64,000 nt of DNA from assembly GCF_000724485.1 (NCBI RefSeq), contig NZ_CP007739.1, positions 542,843 to 606,842 of the forward strand. Reading direction: 5' to 3'. Origin of the DNA: Bacillus methanolicus MGA3. Its GTDB lineage: Bacteria; Bacillota; Bacilli; Bacillales; Cytobacillaceae. The notes beneath the pieces are model-generated. The model saw only the letters and a list, made by a program, of their open reading frames with translations, was not told the DNA's origin and did no database searches. Both the position numbers and the translations under genes were made by a program. Of this stretch, positions 18,775 to 28,263 are shown in pieces. Positions within the stretch are counted from its first letter, which is position 1; each line of letters starts with the position of its first letter.

Positions 18775-18799
18775 GAGTGGTTTATGCAAGAACAGAGTG

Positions 18800-18829
18800 A
18801 AGCAGGAATCAAAACGATTCCTGCTTTTT
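18800..18829 (+). terminator. Rho-independent terminator
   Basis: AGCAGGAATC pairs perfectly with GATTCCTGCT around a five-base loop, followed by five T. It lies between the converging exporter operon and AraC-type gene. Confidence 0.88.
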
Positions 18830-18852
18830 ACCTTGTATAAAGCATCTTCCTT

Positions 18853-19596
18853 TTATAACTCCTGCTTTAGCTCCCTGAACTCCTTTGGTGTCATGCCGTT
18901 ATACTTTTTAAAAAGGGATGTGTAATAGCTCTGATTACAAAACTTAAATAATAGAGCGATATCGGATATGGATGTATCGGTATGAATTAAAAAATATTTG
19001 GATTCTTCGATTCGTTTTTTGTTAATGAAGTTTGTAATGGAAATGCCGACTTCTTTCTTAAATTGGCTTGAAAGATAACTTGGATGAACGAAAACATGTT
19101 GAGCAATAATGTTAAGGGACAGCTCCTGTAAAATGTTTTCGTATATATATGAGATAGCCATGCGTACTGTGCGGCTGTAATTAATACCAGCACCTTTGTC
19201 TTTTACTGTTTTAATAAAGTGATAGAGCATTTCATATTCAAGTTCATTTAATATTTCTATATTGTTATGCTTTTCAAGTTCCATTATATAAGTATCACTT
19301 AAGTGAAAAGCTGTTTCCGGATCAATGCCGCCTTTAATAATGGCTCTAGTGAAAAGGGTGCACATGGCTATTAAAGAATTTTTTCTCGATCGAACGGGAT
19401 CTGTCGCTAATGTTGCCCCTTCTAGCTTATTAATTTCTAATAAAATTTCTTGTGCTCTTTTTTCATCCGCTCGAGCGATTGCATCCATTAGCTGCTGCTC
19501 CAGATTGAATGGGGGATGAAAATAGTTCCTTTCTTGGTTTTGCACTCTTGATAACAAAAATTGTTTTATAATTGCAGGATTAATTGAAGGTTTCAT
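18853..19596 (-). CDS. AraC-family transcriptional regulator of the disaccharide module
   Basis: A 247-residue regulator. Residues about 145-247 hold the two helix-turn-helix motifs of AraC/XylS proteins (LSLNIIAQHVFVHPSYLSSQFKKEVG and ISDIALLFKFCNQSYYTSLFKKYNGMTPKEFR). The N-terminal 140 residues are helical and lack the cupin sugar-binding fold or a membrane helix; similar helical leaders occur in YesN-type regulators without receiver domains. It is transcribed away from the sugar ABC transporter operon starting at 19713, which is the obvious target. The effector is unknown. Confidence 0.88.
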   Translation of the reverse strand: MKPSINPAIIKQFLLSRVQNQERNYFHPPFNLEQQLMDAIARADEKRAQEILLEINKLEGATLATDPVRSRKNSLIAMCTLFTRAIIKGGIDPETAFHLSDTYIMELEKHNNIEILNELEYEMLYHFIKTVKDKGAGINYSRTVRMAISYIYENILQELSLNIIAQHVFVHPSYLSSQFKKEVGISITNFINKKRIEESKYFLIHTDTSISDIALLFKFCNQSYYTSLFKKYNGMTPKEFRELKQEL

Positions 19597-19651
19597 GAAA
19601 TCCCCTCTGTATATTAAAAAATTGATAAATACTTAATAATTTTAATATAAT

Positions 19652-19674
19652 AGTAAGCGCTTCCGTTTTATAAT
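19652..19674 (+). promoter_or_regulatory. cre-like site and -10 element of the disaccharide operon
   Basis: AGTAAGCGCTTCCG (19652-19665) contains the AAGCGCTT core of the CcpA consensus TGWAANCGNTNWCA, with mismatches at the outer bases. It lies just upstream of TATAAT (19669-19674), i.e. between the -35 and -10 regions of the promoter for the gene at 19713, a position suited to glucose repression. Confidence 0.55.
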
Positions 19675-19712
19675 GCAAGTAATTCCAATAAATTTATAAA
19701 GGGGGAATTTTA

Positions 19713-20951
19713 ATGAAAAAATGGTTTTCCATATTGCTAGTGTTGTCACTTATTGCAGGAATTATGGCAGGATGCAGCAATAATTCATCCTCTGAATCTA
19801 AGAAAGATACTGAAGGAAAAAAAATCGTATTAAAATTTGCTGCGCAAAATGATAATACCCCAGCGACAAAGAAAGTAATTGATGAGTTTAACAAAAGCCA
19901 AAATAAATATAAAGTTGAATGGGTTGAAATGACAAATGACTCTGCACAAATGCATGACCAGTTGTTAACCTCTCTTTCGAGTGGGTCTGATGAGTATGAC
20001 ATCCTATCCCTTGACGTTGTATGGGCAGGTGAATTTGCGGGTGCAGGATATCTTGAACCAATTGATGTTCGTATGAAAGAAGCAGGCCTTTCGAAAGACG
20101 ATTTTAACAAAGGTTCTATGGCTTCCGGAAACTACGAAGGAAAGCAGTATACGCTTCCTTTCTTCCCTGACCTTGGATTGCTTTACTACCGCAAAGACAT
20201 TGTAAGCCCTGAGGATGCTGCAAAATTAGAGAGCGGCAATTATACGTATGCCGATTTAGGGGCTATGGCTGAAAAATATACAGGCAAAGGCGGTACAAAA
20301 TTTGGTTTTGTTTACCAATCCAAACAATATGAAGGATTAACAGTAAACGTAACAGAGTTTTCCAAGTCTTTTAAAGATCTCAAAGGCGGATTACAACAAA
20401 TGTATGCTTTTACAAAAGCACCATGGGCTCCAAAGGATATTCTTAATTTTACCGAAGGGGAAACCCATACAAACTTTGAACAAGGAAATGCCGTTTTTGC
20501 ACGTAACTGGCCATATCAATTCGGCCGTATCAAAGGCCAAGAAGAAGGCGTGAAAATTAAAGTCGACCAAGTAGGAATTGCTCCGCTACCTAATGGCGGC
20601 TGTGTCGGCGGATGGTTGTTAGGGATCAACAAAAAATCTAAAAATGTAGAAGGAGCTTGGGAGTTTGTTAAGTTTGTTGCTGGTAAAGAAGGACAGAAAA
20701 TTATGTCAACAGTGGGAGGTTATCTTCCAGGATATAATGCGCTTCTAGAAGACAAAGATGTAATCGCTGCAAACGATATGCTCTCTTATAAAGGTTTTAA
20801 AAATGCACTTGCAAATACAATTGCACGTCCAGTATCTCCTGAGTACTCAAAAGTTTCTGATACAATTCAAATTCAGGCCCATAAATATTTGAGCACAGGT
20901 GAAGGCCTTGACAAAGCTGTACAAGAGATTCAGGCTGCAATAAGTAAATAA
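19713..20951 (+). CDS. Sugar ABC transporter substrate-binding lipoprotein
   Basis: A 412-residue family-1 extracellular solute-binding protein. The signal peptide ends with the lipobox GIMAGCS, so the protein is lipid-anchored. It shows the typical maltose/trehalose-type binding-protein layout, with YDILSLDVVWAGEFAGAGYLEPID near residue 90 and PLPNGGCVGGWLLGINKKSKNVEGAWEFVKF near 300. The downstream GH65 phosphorylase suggests a glucodisaccharide (maltose, trehalose, kojibiose or nigerose) as ligand; which one cannot be decided here. A hairpin at 20974-21003 follows, likely favouring its expression over the permeases. Confidence 0.92.
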   Translation: MKKWFSILLVLSLIAGIMAGCSNNSSSESKKDTEGKKIVLKFAAQNDNTPATKKVIDEFNKSQNKYKVEWVEMTNDSAQMHDQLLTSLSSGSDEYDILSLDVVWAGEFAGAGYLEPIDVRMKEAGLSKDDFNKGSMASGNYEGKQYTLPFFPDLGLLYYRKDIVSPEDAAKLESGNYTYADLGAMAEKYTGKGGTKFGFVYQSKQYEGLTVNVTEFSKSFKDLKGGLQQMYAFTKAPWAPKDILNFTEGETHTNFEQGNAVFARNWPYQFGRIKGQEEGVKIKVDQVGIAPLPNGGCVGGWLLGINKKSKNVEGAWEFVKFVAGKEGQKIMSTVGGYLPGYNALLEDKDVIAANDMLSYKGFKNALANTIARPVSPEYSKVSDTIQIQAHKYLSTGEGLDKAVQEIQAAISK

Positions 20952-20973
20952 AATGGATAAGTGACTCTGGGCA

Positions 20974-21003
20974 AAGGCTCTAATTTTGGTTAGGGCCTTT
21001 TTT
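20974..21003 (+). terminator. Intra-operon attenuator hairpin
   Basis: AAGGCTCTAA pairs imperfectly with TTAGGGCCTT and is followed by six T. It sits between the binding-protein gene and the permease genes. Confidence 0.7.
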
Positions 21004-21066
21004 CCTTACGTAGTCTTGTATATACATGGACAGGGTTTCGTATTCATGAAAAGAGGTGTTCAACAG

Positions 21067-22281
21067 ATGAAAAAGTTGGGCTTAAAAGAATACTTATTTA
21101 TTCTTCCTGCAGTTCTCTTAATCGCAATATTTTCTCTCTGGCCGGTTTTTCAATCGTTTACGTACACATTTTTTGATTATCGGCTGAATGATCAGCAAAA
21201 GGCCGGCTTATATATAAGTGAACGGTTTAATGTTGATTTGTTTAATGAAACTCAAGCTTATTTAACAATGTTTCTTAAGGAAGATAAAGAGCAGATTACA
21301 GATCCCGCCCTTAAGCAAAAGATTGATAATCTGATTCATAAAATTGAAAAAAAAGCAAAAAAATTTGAAGGGAAAAAAGGCGTTCAGAAGATTAGCAAAG
21401 AAGAAAAAGAAAGCCTTCTTGCTTTATCGAAAGAAGCAAAACAAGTCGTAAAAGAAATGTCAGATAAATTTGATACGACAAATGAAAAGAATCTCCCTTT
21501 GATAGTGGGTGATATTGAAAAGAGTATAATCCCTTCCAATTTTATCGGCTTGAATGGATATAAAAAAGCGTTAACCGATGCTCGACTTGGAATGGCGCTT
21601 TGGAATACAACTGTTTTCACTTTTATATCCGTATTTTTGGAATTGATTCTTGGATTGGTACTTGCATTAATCATGAACAAAGCGATAAAAGGCCAAGGGT
21701 TGATCCGAACAACTTCTTTAATTCCATGGGCTATTCCAACGGCCGTAGCTGCGCTGATGTGGAGCTATTTGTACGATGGAAGCAGCGGGATTATCGCAAA
21801 TATCTTTGAAAAGATCGGACTTGTAGAAAATTCCCTTGAACTTTTGATGTCAGAAACAGGGGCAATGGCATCGGCTATTTTGGCAGATGTATGGAAAACA
21901 ACTCCTTACATGGCGCTATTATTACTTGCTGGATTGCAGAATATTTCCCGGTCAACGTACGAAGCAGCTGATATTGATGGGGCGAATGCGGTTCAAAAGT
22001 TCTTTCGAATTACGTTGCCACTTTTAAAGCCTTCTATCTTAGTCGCTTTATTATTCCGTACACTCGATGCTTTCCGTGTGTTTGATTTGATTTATGTGTT
22101 AACTGGAGGAGGGCCTGGTGGAGCAACAGAAACGTTGTCCATTTATGGCTATAAAACAATGTTCGCACAAACGAACTTCGGGTACGGTTCGGTCATAGTC
22201 ATGGTTATGTTTGTAAGTGTTGCGATCATTGCGGCCATATATGTCAAAATACTTGGAGCAAATTTAATGGAGAAGAATTAA
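21067..22281 (+). CDS. Sugar ABC transporter permease (MalF type) with extra soluble insertion
   Basis: A 404-residue permease. TM1 (residues 8-30) is followed by about 110 residues of Lys/Glu-rich helical sequence (roughly 40-150) and then five further helices. The EAA loop is YEAADIDGANAVQKFFRITLPLLKP. Typical MalF-type permeases of Bacillus are near 290-430 residues, and E. coli MalF carries a different periplasmic P2 domain in the same place; this insertion may play a similar docking role. The start is the ATG at 21067 behind AAGAGGTG, rather than the TTG at 20986 inside the attenuator. No ATPase is encoded; a shared MsmX-like ATPase is likely. Confidence 0.9.
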   Translation: MKKLGLKEYLFILPAVLLIAIFSLWPVFQSFTYTFFDYRLNDQQKAGLYISERFNVDLFNETQAYLTMFLKEDKEQITDPALKQKIDNLIHKIEKKAKKFEGKKGVQKISKEEKESLLALSKEAKQVVKEMSDKFDTTNEKNLPLIVGDIEKSIIPSNFIGLNGYKKALTDARLGMALWNTTVFTFISVFLELILGLVLALIMNKAIKGQGLIRTTSLIPWAIPTAVAALMWSYLYDGSSGIIANIFEKIGLVENSLELLMSETGAMASAILADVWKTTPYMALLLLAGLQNISRSTYEAADIDGANAVQKFFRITLPLLKPSILVALLFRTLDAFRVFDLIYVLTGGGPGGATETLSIYGYKTMFAQTNFGYGSVIVMVMFVSVAIIAAIYVKILGANLMEKN

Positions 22282-22293
22282 GGAGGCTGCTCT

Positions 22294-23127
22294 ATGGATA
22301 CACGAGACAGGAAGCTAAAAGTGGCGATTGGACTCTTAATTGCGATGTTTCTGTTCGCAATGTTTTTTCCATTTCTATGGGTTTTCATAACCTCCTTTAA
22401 AACCTCCGGCGAAATTTTCGGAGAAGGGGCTTTTCGGATTATTCCGGAACATCCGACGCTCGGCAACTTTGTGAAAGTCATTATGGAAAAAGGGATTCTT
22501 AATGCGGTTAAAACGAGTTTCATTGTTTCTTCAACAACAACTATTTACATTGTCATTGTCGCGACTTTCGCTGCCTATGCCATTTCTCGTTTTGATTTTA
22601 AAGGAAAAAAAATTTTACTTGGATTGATTCTCGCAGTTTCCATGTTTCCGCAAATGATTGTGGTTGGTCCGGTTTACAATTTATTTTTAGACTTAGGATT
22701 GACGAACAGTTATGCGATCATTTTTCCATATTCAACCATTACATTGCCTATGGCCGTTTGGATTTTGGTCACTCATTTTAATCAAATTCCTCTTTCACTG
22801 GAGGAATCAGCGAAAATGGACGGAGCCACTTCATTCCAGACGTTATTTAAGATCGTTTTTCCGCTCGCTGCCCCAGGTGTTTTTACAACGGCAATCATCG
22901 TATTTATATCAGCCTGGAATGAGTTCCTGCTGACCATAACGATAAACTCGAACAAAAGTTATCATACAGTTCCGGTTGCGATTTCTTTTTTAAGAACACA
23001 ATTTGAAATTTTGTGGGGAGAAGTAGCGGCTGCAACTACGATTGTAACGATTCCTACCTTGTTAATCGTCCTTTTCTTCCAGAAACAAATTGTTTCCGGC
23101 TTAACTTCCGGAGGGGTAAAAGAATAA
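22294..23127 (+). CDS. Sugar ABC transporter permease (MalG type)
   Basis: A 277-residue carbohydrate permease with six membrane helices. The EAA loop reads EESAKMDGATSFQTLFKIVFPLAAPG near residue 170. It begins 12 bases after the MalF-type gene and precedes the phosphorylase by 18 bases, so the genes are one operon. It pairs with the MalF-type permease to form the membrane channel. Confidence 0.93.
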   Translation: MDTRDRKLKVAIGLLIAMFLFAMFFPFLWVFITSFKTSGEIFGEGAFRIIPEHPTLGNFVKVIMEKGILNAVKTSFIVSSTTTIYIVIVATFAAYAISRFDFKGKKILLGLILAVSMFPQMIVVGPVYNLFLDLGLTNSYAIIFPYSTITLPMAVWILVTHFNQIPLSLEESAKMDGATSFQTLFKIVFPLAAPGVFTTAIIVFISAWNEFLLTITINSNKSYHTVPVAISFLRTQFEILWGEVAAATTIVTIPTLLIVLFFQKQIVSGLTSGGVKE

Positions 23128-23145
23128 TCATTTGGAGTGTAGCTT

Positions 23146-25457
23146 ATGACCTGGACTTTGACTGACAATCAATTAACAGAGCAAGATCTATTGATATCAG
23201 AAAGCTTATTTTCATTAGGAAACGGCTATCTTGGCGTGCGCGGGAATTTTGAGGAAGGCTATAGAGAAGGCATGAAATCGATACGGGGAACGTACCTAAA
23301 TGCCTTTCACGATATTGTTGATATTTCTTATGGGGAGAAACTTTATGCTTTTCCGGAAACACAACAAAAACTTCTCAATGTGATTGATGCCCAAACCATT
23401 CACATTTACTTTGGAGAAGATCAAGAATACTTTTCCCTTTTTCATGGTGAGGTCCTTTCTTTTGAGCGAAAGCTTCATTTTGATGGCGGCTTTTCAGAGA
23501 GGATCATTCATTGGCGGTCACCTAAAGGCAAAGAGGTAAAGCTTACGTTTCGCCGTGTAGTTTCTTTTGTAAAAAGAGAAGTGTTTGCGATTGATATTCG
23601 AATAGAGCCAGTTAACTTTCACGGTATCGTTAAAGTTGTTTCAACTGTAAATGGGGATGTTTCCAATTATAGTGATGCAAATGATCCACGAGTCGCTTCA
23701 GGACATACAAAACGTCTTCATGTGAAAAAAACCGGTTTTGACGGAGTTTATCAATATGTTTTAAATGAAGCGCAAGTTTCCAAACTGCAAACAGCGTGTG
23801 TTTCTACACATAGTTTGAAGGGAACAGCTTATAAAACCGACATAAGGAAAACAGAAAAATTTGTTGAAACCGTGATGGTCTTTCAGTTAACAGATGCTGT
23901 TCAGCTGACGAAATGGAATGTGTATACAGATACACTTCGCCACGAGGAAAACTTGGTCCAAAAAGCCATTCACATTCATCAAACATTGACTATGGATTTT
24001 GAAGGCTTATTGCAACTGCAAAAAGAATATTTGGATGATTATTGGGACAGTGCGGATATAACGATTAGCGGTGATGAAAAGCTTCAGGAAGGAATTCGCT
24101 TTAATTTATATCATTTGCTGCAGTCCGTCGGCAAAGATCGATTCAGCAATATCTCCGCAAAAGGCTTGTCAGGGGAAGGATATGAAGGCCATTATTTCTG
24201 GGACACGGAAATCTACATTTTTCCAGTATTTCTAATGGTTAAGCCTGAACTTGCCCGCCAGCTCCTTATTTATCGCTACTCAATACTTGATGATGCTAGA
24301 AATCGGGCGAAAGAATTGGGGCATTCGAAAGGAGCGTGTATCCTTGGCGGACGATTTCCGGAAGGGAATGTTCATCGTTTTTCCCTGCAGGAACTGCGCA
24401 ATATCATATAAGTGCTGATGTCGCTTACAGTTATATTCAGTATTACCTCGCTACCAATGATGATCGTTTTTTACAAAAGTATGGAGCCGAGGTGTTATTT
24501 GAAACGGCTCGCTTATGGATGGAAGTAGGCCATTATCACGATGGGAAATTTAAGATAGATGCAGTGACCGGCCCTGATGAATATACATGTATCGTAAATA
24601 ACAACTACTATACGAATATAATGGCAAAATATAATCTCGATTGGGCTGCAAAAGTTTATGAACGGTTGCGTCAGTTTGATTTGAAGCAGCTGCAAGAATT
24701 AGCTGAAAGGTTAGAAATTACGGAAGAAGAAGTTTACCAGTGGAAAAATGCATCTGATAACATGTATTTACCGTATGATGAGAAATTAAAAATTAATCCG
24801 CAGGATGATACTTTTTTGCAGAAAGAAATCTGGGATTTTGAAAATACACCGAAAGAACATTATCCTCTTCTTTTGCACTACCATCCTTTAACTCTATATC
24901 GTTATCAAGTTTGCAAACAGGCGGATACGGTGCTAGCTCACTTTTTACTTGAAGATGAGCAGGATTTTGATACGATCAAAAATTCTTATGACTATTATGA
25001 AAAAATCACAACTCATGATTCTTCGTTGTCATCGTGTATTTTCAGTATTATGGCATCAAGGGTAGGCTATCGGAAGAAAGCTTACGATTACTTCATTAAA
25101 ACTGCTCGGTTAGATCTTGATAATACACATGGAAATACAAAAGATGGTCTTCATATGGCCAATATGGGCGGAACGTGGATGTCCATTATTTATGGTTTTG
25201 CCGGTGTTAGAATAAAGGAGACAGGATTATCGATGAGGCCTGATATACCTGACACCTGGAACCATTATGCATTTAGCATCCAGTATCAGGGAAGAAAGAT
25301 TAAAGCAGAAATTGGTAAGAAGGGAATCCGCCTTCATTTAGTTAAAGGCGACGACTTAAGTATAAAACTGTATGGGAATGAAATTACACTTCACTCTGGT
25401 CAGGTTTTTGAAACGGAACTTTTGTTGCAAAAAGAACATATGGATTCCCAACAATAG
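23146..25457 (+). pseudogene. GH65 disaccharide phosphorylase, split by a -1 frameshift
   Basis: Two overlapping frames together encode a family-65 glycoside phosphorylase of about 770 residues, the normal length. Frame 1 (23146-24411) ends with out-of-frame residues after RAKELGHSKGA. Frame 2 (from about 24337) continues YPWRTISGRECSSFFPAGTAQYH, the expected conserved continuation. One base is missing near 24336 (GGAGCG-TGTATCC, where KGALYPW would need one more base). The catalytic-acid segment VTGPDEYTCIVNNNYYTN is intact in frame 2. The family splits maltose, trehalose, kojibiose or nigerose with phosphate into glucose and beta-glucose-1-phosphate; B. subtilis YvdK is a close model. The break could be a real mutation or a sequencing error, since both halves are otherwise unspoiled. 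Confidence 0.88.
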
Positions 25458-25583
25458 TGGGAAAGCTCTAAAAGCGTTTGCTCTTAAGTTTCCAGAGGGT
25501 CAGTATTTCTTCAATATTTCTACAGTTGTAAAATGTGAACTGGTAATAAACTGCAGACATGAAATAGAAAGAAGGTGTAGGCA

Positions 25584-26261
25584 ATGGTGAAACTGCTGCG
25601 AGCTGTTATTTTTGATTTGGACGGGGTTATTACGGATACTGCTGAATACCACTACTTAGCATGGAAGGCTCTGGCTGAAGATCTCGGTATTTCATTTACG
25701 AGAGAATTTAACGAGGAATTAAAAGGGGTCTCCCGAATGGATTCGCTTGAAAAAATCCTCGCCCGCGGCGGAAAACAGCAAGATTTTTCGAATGAAGAAA
25801 AAGAAAAGCTTGCAGATCAAAAAAACCGCCATTATTTAACGCTTATAAAAAATATAACTCCTTCCGACATTTTGCCGGGAGTAAAAGAGTTCATTTCGGA
25901 TTTGAAAACAAGAGGAATAAAGCTTGGGTTGGCGTCTGCAAGCAAAAATGCCTTTCAGGTCATGGAGTTACTTGGGATTAAGGATCAATTTGATGCGATT
26001 GTTGATGCCAGAGAAATAAAAAAGGGCAAACCTGATCCGGAAATCTTTTTAGCGGCAGGAAAGCTTTTGCATGTCGAACCAGATGAATGCATCGGAATTG
26101 AAGATGCATCTGCAGGAGTAGAATCGATTAAACGCGCAGGGATGTTTGCGGTAGCAATCGGTGCTAAAGAGAACTTTCCTGAAGCTGATCTTGTTTTCAG
26201 CAGCACCGCTGAACTATCTTTTGAAAATATACTAGAAATTTATAACAAGAATTTAACTTAA
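25584..26261 (+). CDS. pgmB: Beta-phosphoglucomutase
   Basis: A 225-residue HAD-family enzyme that converts beta-glucose-1-phosphate, the product of GH65 phosphorylases, to glucose-6-phosphate. Motif I is FDLDGVITDTAEYH (nucleophile and acid/base Asp pair), motif II is LASASKN, the motif III lysine is in KKGKPDPEIF, and motif IV is GIEDASAG. It is the normal last step of the operon. The gap of about 125 bases after the phosphorylase is longer than other spacings in the operon but has no terminator. Confidence 0.93.
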   Translation: MVKLLRAVIFDLDGVITDTAEYHYLAWKALAEDLGISFTREFNEELKGVSRMDSLEKILARGGKQQDFSNEEKEKLADQKNRHYLTLIKNITPSDILPGVKEFISDLKTRGIKLGLASASKNAFQVMELLGIKDQFDAIVDAREIKKGKPDPEIFLAAGKLLHVEPDECIGIEDASAGVESIKRAGMFAVAIGAKENFPEADLVFSSTAELSFENILEIYNKNLT

Positions 26262-26299
26262 TAAGCATTTGGAGAAAGTCTCCGGGTGCTTATTTTTTT
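26260..26299 (+). terminator. Rho-independent terminator
   Basis: AATAAGCA pairs with TGCTTATT around a loop that itself has GGAGA/TCTCC pairing, followed by seven T. It closes the disaccharide operon. Confidence 0.85.
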
Positions 26300-26372
26300 A
26301 ATGTGGCTCCACAAAAAGAAACAAGACAGAGTTACTCTTTAAGACGGCTGATTTTTTGATTAAGTATATAAC

Positions 26373-26394
26373 AAAAAGGCGCCCATTCAGCGCC
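26373..26394 (-). terminator. Rho-independent terminator of cwlJ
   Basis: On the minus strand GGCGC pairs with GCGCC over a seven-base loop and is followed by five T. It starts two bases after the cwlJ stop codon. Confidence 0.8.
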
Positions 26395-26395
26395 A

Positions 26396-26824
26396 TTAAA
26401 AAGTATTATAAACATTTTCACATGTTTCGGGTGTTGGTTCATAAAAACAGTGAAGTTTGTAACGCCCCACATGAGGTTGATTGTACCACGTAGGAGGACA
26501 GTCACCCGGTGGTCTGAAATACCATAAGCTGAACTTGCCCGGCCAATGCCTTTCTCCGTTAATAGAACGGCGGGCTAATCGTTTTTCACTATTCCTTGCC
26601 CTCTGATAAAAATAACCTTTCGTTATGGCTTCAAAAGCATGTGGCTGAAAAACCATCTGCGGGATTGTCCGTATCCCTTTGAAATCGGAACAGTTTGCTC
26701 TGATGCGATTAATTCCAACATTGCCGACCAGAAGCATTCCTTTTGTTCCCTCTCCTTCAGCCTCTGCTCTTAACAATCTCGCTAAAAGACTTATGTCTGA
26801 TTCCGTTGCCTTTACAACTGCCAC
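26396..26824 (-). CDS. cwlJ: Spore cortex-lytic enzyme CwlJ
   Basis: A 142-residue cell-wall hydrolase (Hydrolase_2 family) that degrades spore cortex peptidoglycan during germination. It matches B. subtilis CwlJ in length and in landmarks: LLARLLRAEAEGEGTKGMLLVGNVGINRI with the catalytic Glu near residue 20, VFQPHAFEAI, and HWPGKFSLWYFRPPGDCPPTW. There is no signal peptide, as expected for CwlJ, which is made in the mother cell and placed in the coat with GerQ; gerQ is not in this window. It is monocistronic. A mother-cell sigma factor promoter is expected but not firmly seen. Confidence 0.95.
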   Translation of the reverse strand: MAVVKATESDISLLARLLRAEAEGEGTKGMLLVGNVGINRIRANCSDFKGIRTIPQMVFQPHAFEAITKGYFYQRARNSEKRLARRSINGERHWPGKFSLWYFRPPGDCPPTWYNQPHVGRYKLHCFYEPTPETCENVYNTF

Positions 26825-27287
26825 TACAACACCTCCAATTTCTTTTCATCTTATCATATGTGTTCCAGGCAGAGTTTGACAGAAAAAAATTTAGAAAAAC
26901 TGGCGAGTCTTTGACATTAATCTATTAATCTTAAAATTTCTGTAGGTTCTTGCTTACTTAAAAGTATGTGCTGCAAATCCATACATAGACAAATAACTTT
27001 GGGTAAATAATATTATTAAAATATTTATTAAGTTAATTTAAATAATAAATGTTTTATTTACAAAAGACTTGATCAATAACTAAAACAAATGAATGTTAAT
27101 TCCTTAATAATCAATGTTTCTGTTTATGTTATGAATAATGAAAACAGGATATAAATACAGAAGTTTAATTTACATAATCTTAAAATTCGATTAATAATTC
27201 CACAACAATTCTTCTTTAAAATAAAGCTTGTGCATGAGAGAATGTACAATCACAATCCTTCGAAAAAATGACTTGGGGGGCAATAAA
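26825..27287. other. Divergent intergenic region between cwlJ and pstS
   Basis: About 460 very AT-rich bases. It must hold the cwlJ promoter (leftward) and the pstS promoter (rightward). I looked for tandem PhoP boxes (TTAACA-like, 11-base period) ahead of pstS and found only loose matches such as TTAAAATTCGATTAATA near 27180-27195, not enough to call. Confidence 0.4.
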
Positions 27288-28187
27288 ATGGCGAAAAAAG
27301 GATTTACTCTATCAATTGCAGCACTATTATTAACAGCGGCTCTTGCAGGATGTGGAAATGCGGATAATGCAAAAGGAGATAATGCAGCAGAAACAAAGAA
27401 AACTGAATCAAAACAAGAAACTTACTCTGGAACAATTACTGCGGCAGGATCTACTGCATTACAACCGTTGGCTGAAGAAGCTGCAAATGAATTTATGGGT
27501 AACAATCCAGACGTATCAATCACCGTTCAAGGCGGAGGAAGCGGTACAGGTATTAATCAAGTAGCGTCAGGTGCTGTACAAATTGGCAACTCTGACGTTC
27601 CAGCAGCTGATAAAATAGATGCTGAGAAAGCTAAAGAACTTGTTGATAACAAAGTAGCAGGTATCGGTTTTGCCTTAGTTGTAAATAAAGATGTAAATGT
27701 AGATTCCTTAACTACAAAACAAATTCAAGATATCTTTTCTGGTAAAATTAAAAACTGGAAAGAAGTAGGCGGAAAAGATGAAAAGATCAATGTAGTCAAC
27801 CGTCCAGCTTCTTCAGGTACTCGCGCAACATTTGAAAAAACAATTATGAAAGATGTAAAAGTTAACGACGGAATCGGTACTACCCAAGATTCTAACGGTG
27901 CGGTAGAACAAGCAATTAACTCTACGCCAGGTTCTATTAGTTATCTTGCATTGTCTTACTTGGTTGGAGACAAAAAGGACAGCCTAAAAACATTGAAAAT
28001 TGATGGTGTAGAACCAACTGCACAAAATATCGCTGATGGTAAATATAAGTTTTGGTCTTATGAATATATGATTACAAAAGGCGAAGCAAAAGATGCAGTA
28101 AAAGGGTTTATTGACTTCGTAAAGAGTGATGAATTTGCAAAGAAAGTAGAAGAAATGGGCTATATCCCAATTTCAGAATTAAAATAA
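27288..28187 (+). CDS. pstS: Phosphate ABC transporter substrate-binding lipoprotein PstS
   Basis: A 299-residue phosphate-binding lipoprotein. The signal peptide ends in the lipobox LAGCGN. The mature protein carries GTITAAGSTALQPLAEEAANEF (first phosphate-binding loop), GGGSGTGINQVASGAVQIGNSD, and RPASSGTRATFEK, all typical PstS ligand-contact regions. The start is the ATG at 27288 behind TTGGGGGG; the frame extends upstream to a non-initiating region. First gene of a pstSCA operon. Confidence 0.95.
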   Translation: MAKKGFTLSIAALLLTAALAGCGNADNAKGDNAAETKKTESKQETYSGTITAAGSTALQPLAEEAANEFMGNNPDVSITVQGGGSGTGINQVASGAVQIGNSDVPAADKIDAEKAKELVDNKVAGIGFALVVNKDVNVDSLTTKQIQDIFSGKIKNWKEVGGKDEKINVVNRPASSGTRATFEKTIMKDVKVNDGIGTTQDSNGAVEQAINSTPGSISYLALSYLVGDKKDSLKTLKIDGVEPTAQNIADGKYKFWSYEYMITKGEAKDAVKGFIDFVKSDEFAKKVEEMGYIPISELK

Positions 28188-28263
28188 CAAAAGAGCATAG
28201 GCTGGCTACTTGTAGCCAGTCTTGTTCATTTCAATACCATATGGCAAGGAGTTAGATTTAAGG

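Noticed and set aside
27020..27287. PhoP boxes ahead of pstS.
   Set aside because: Only scattered TTAA words without the direct-repeat spacing of PhoP sites.
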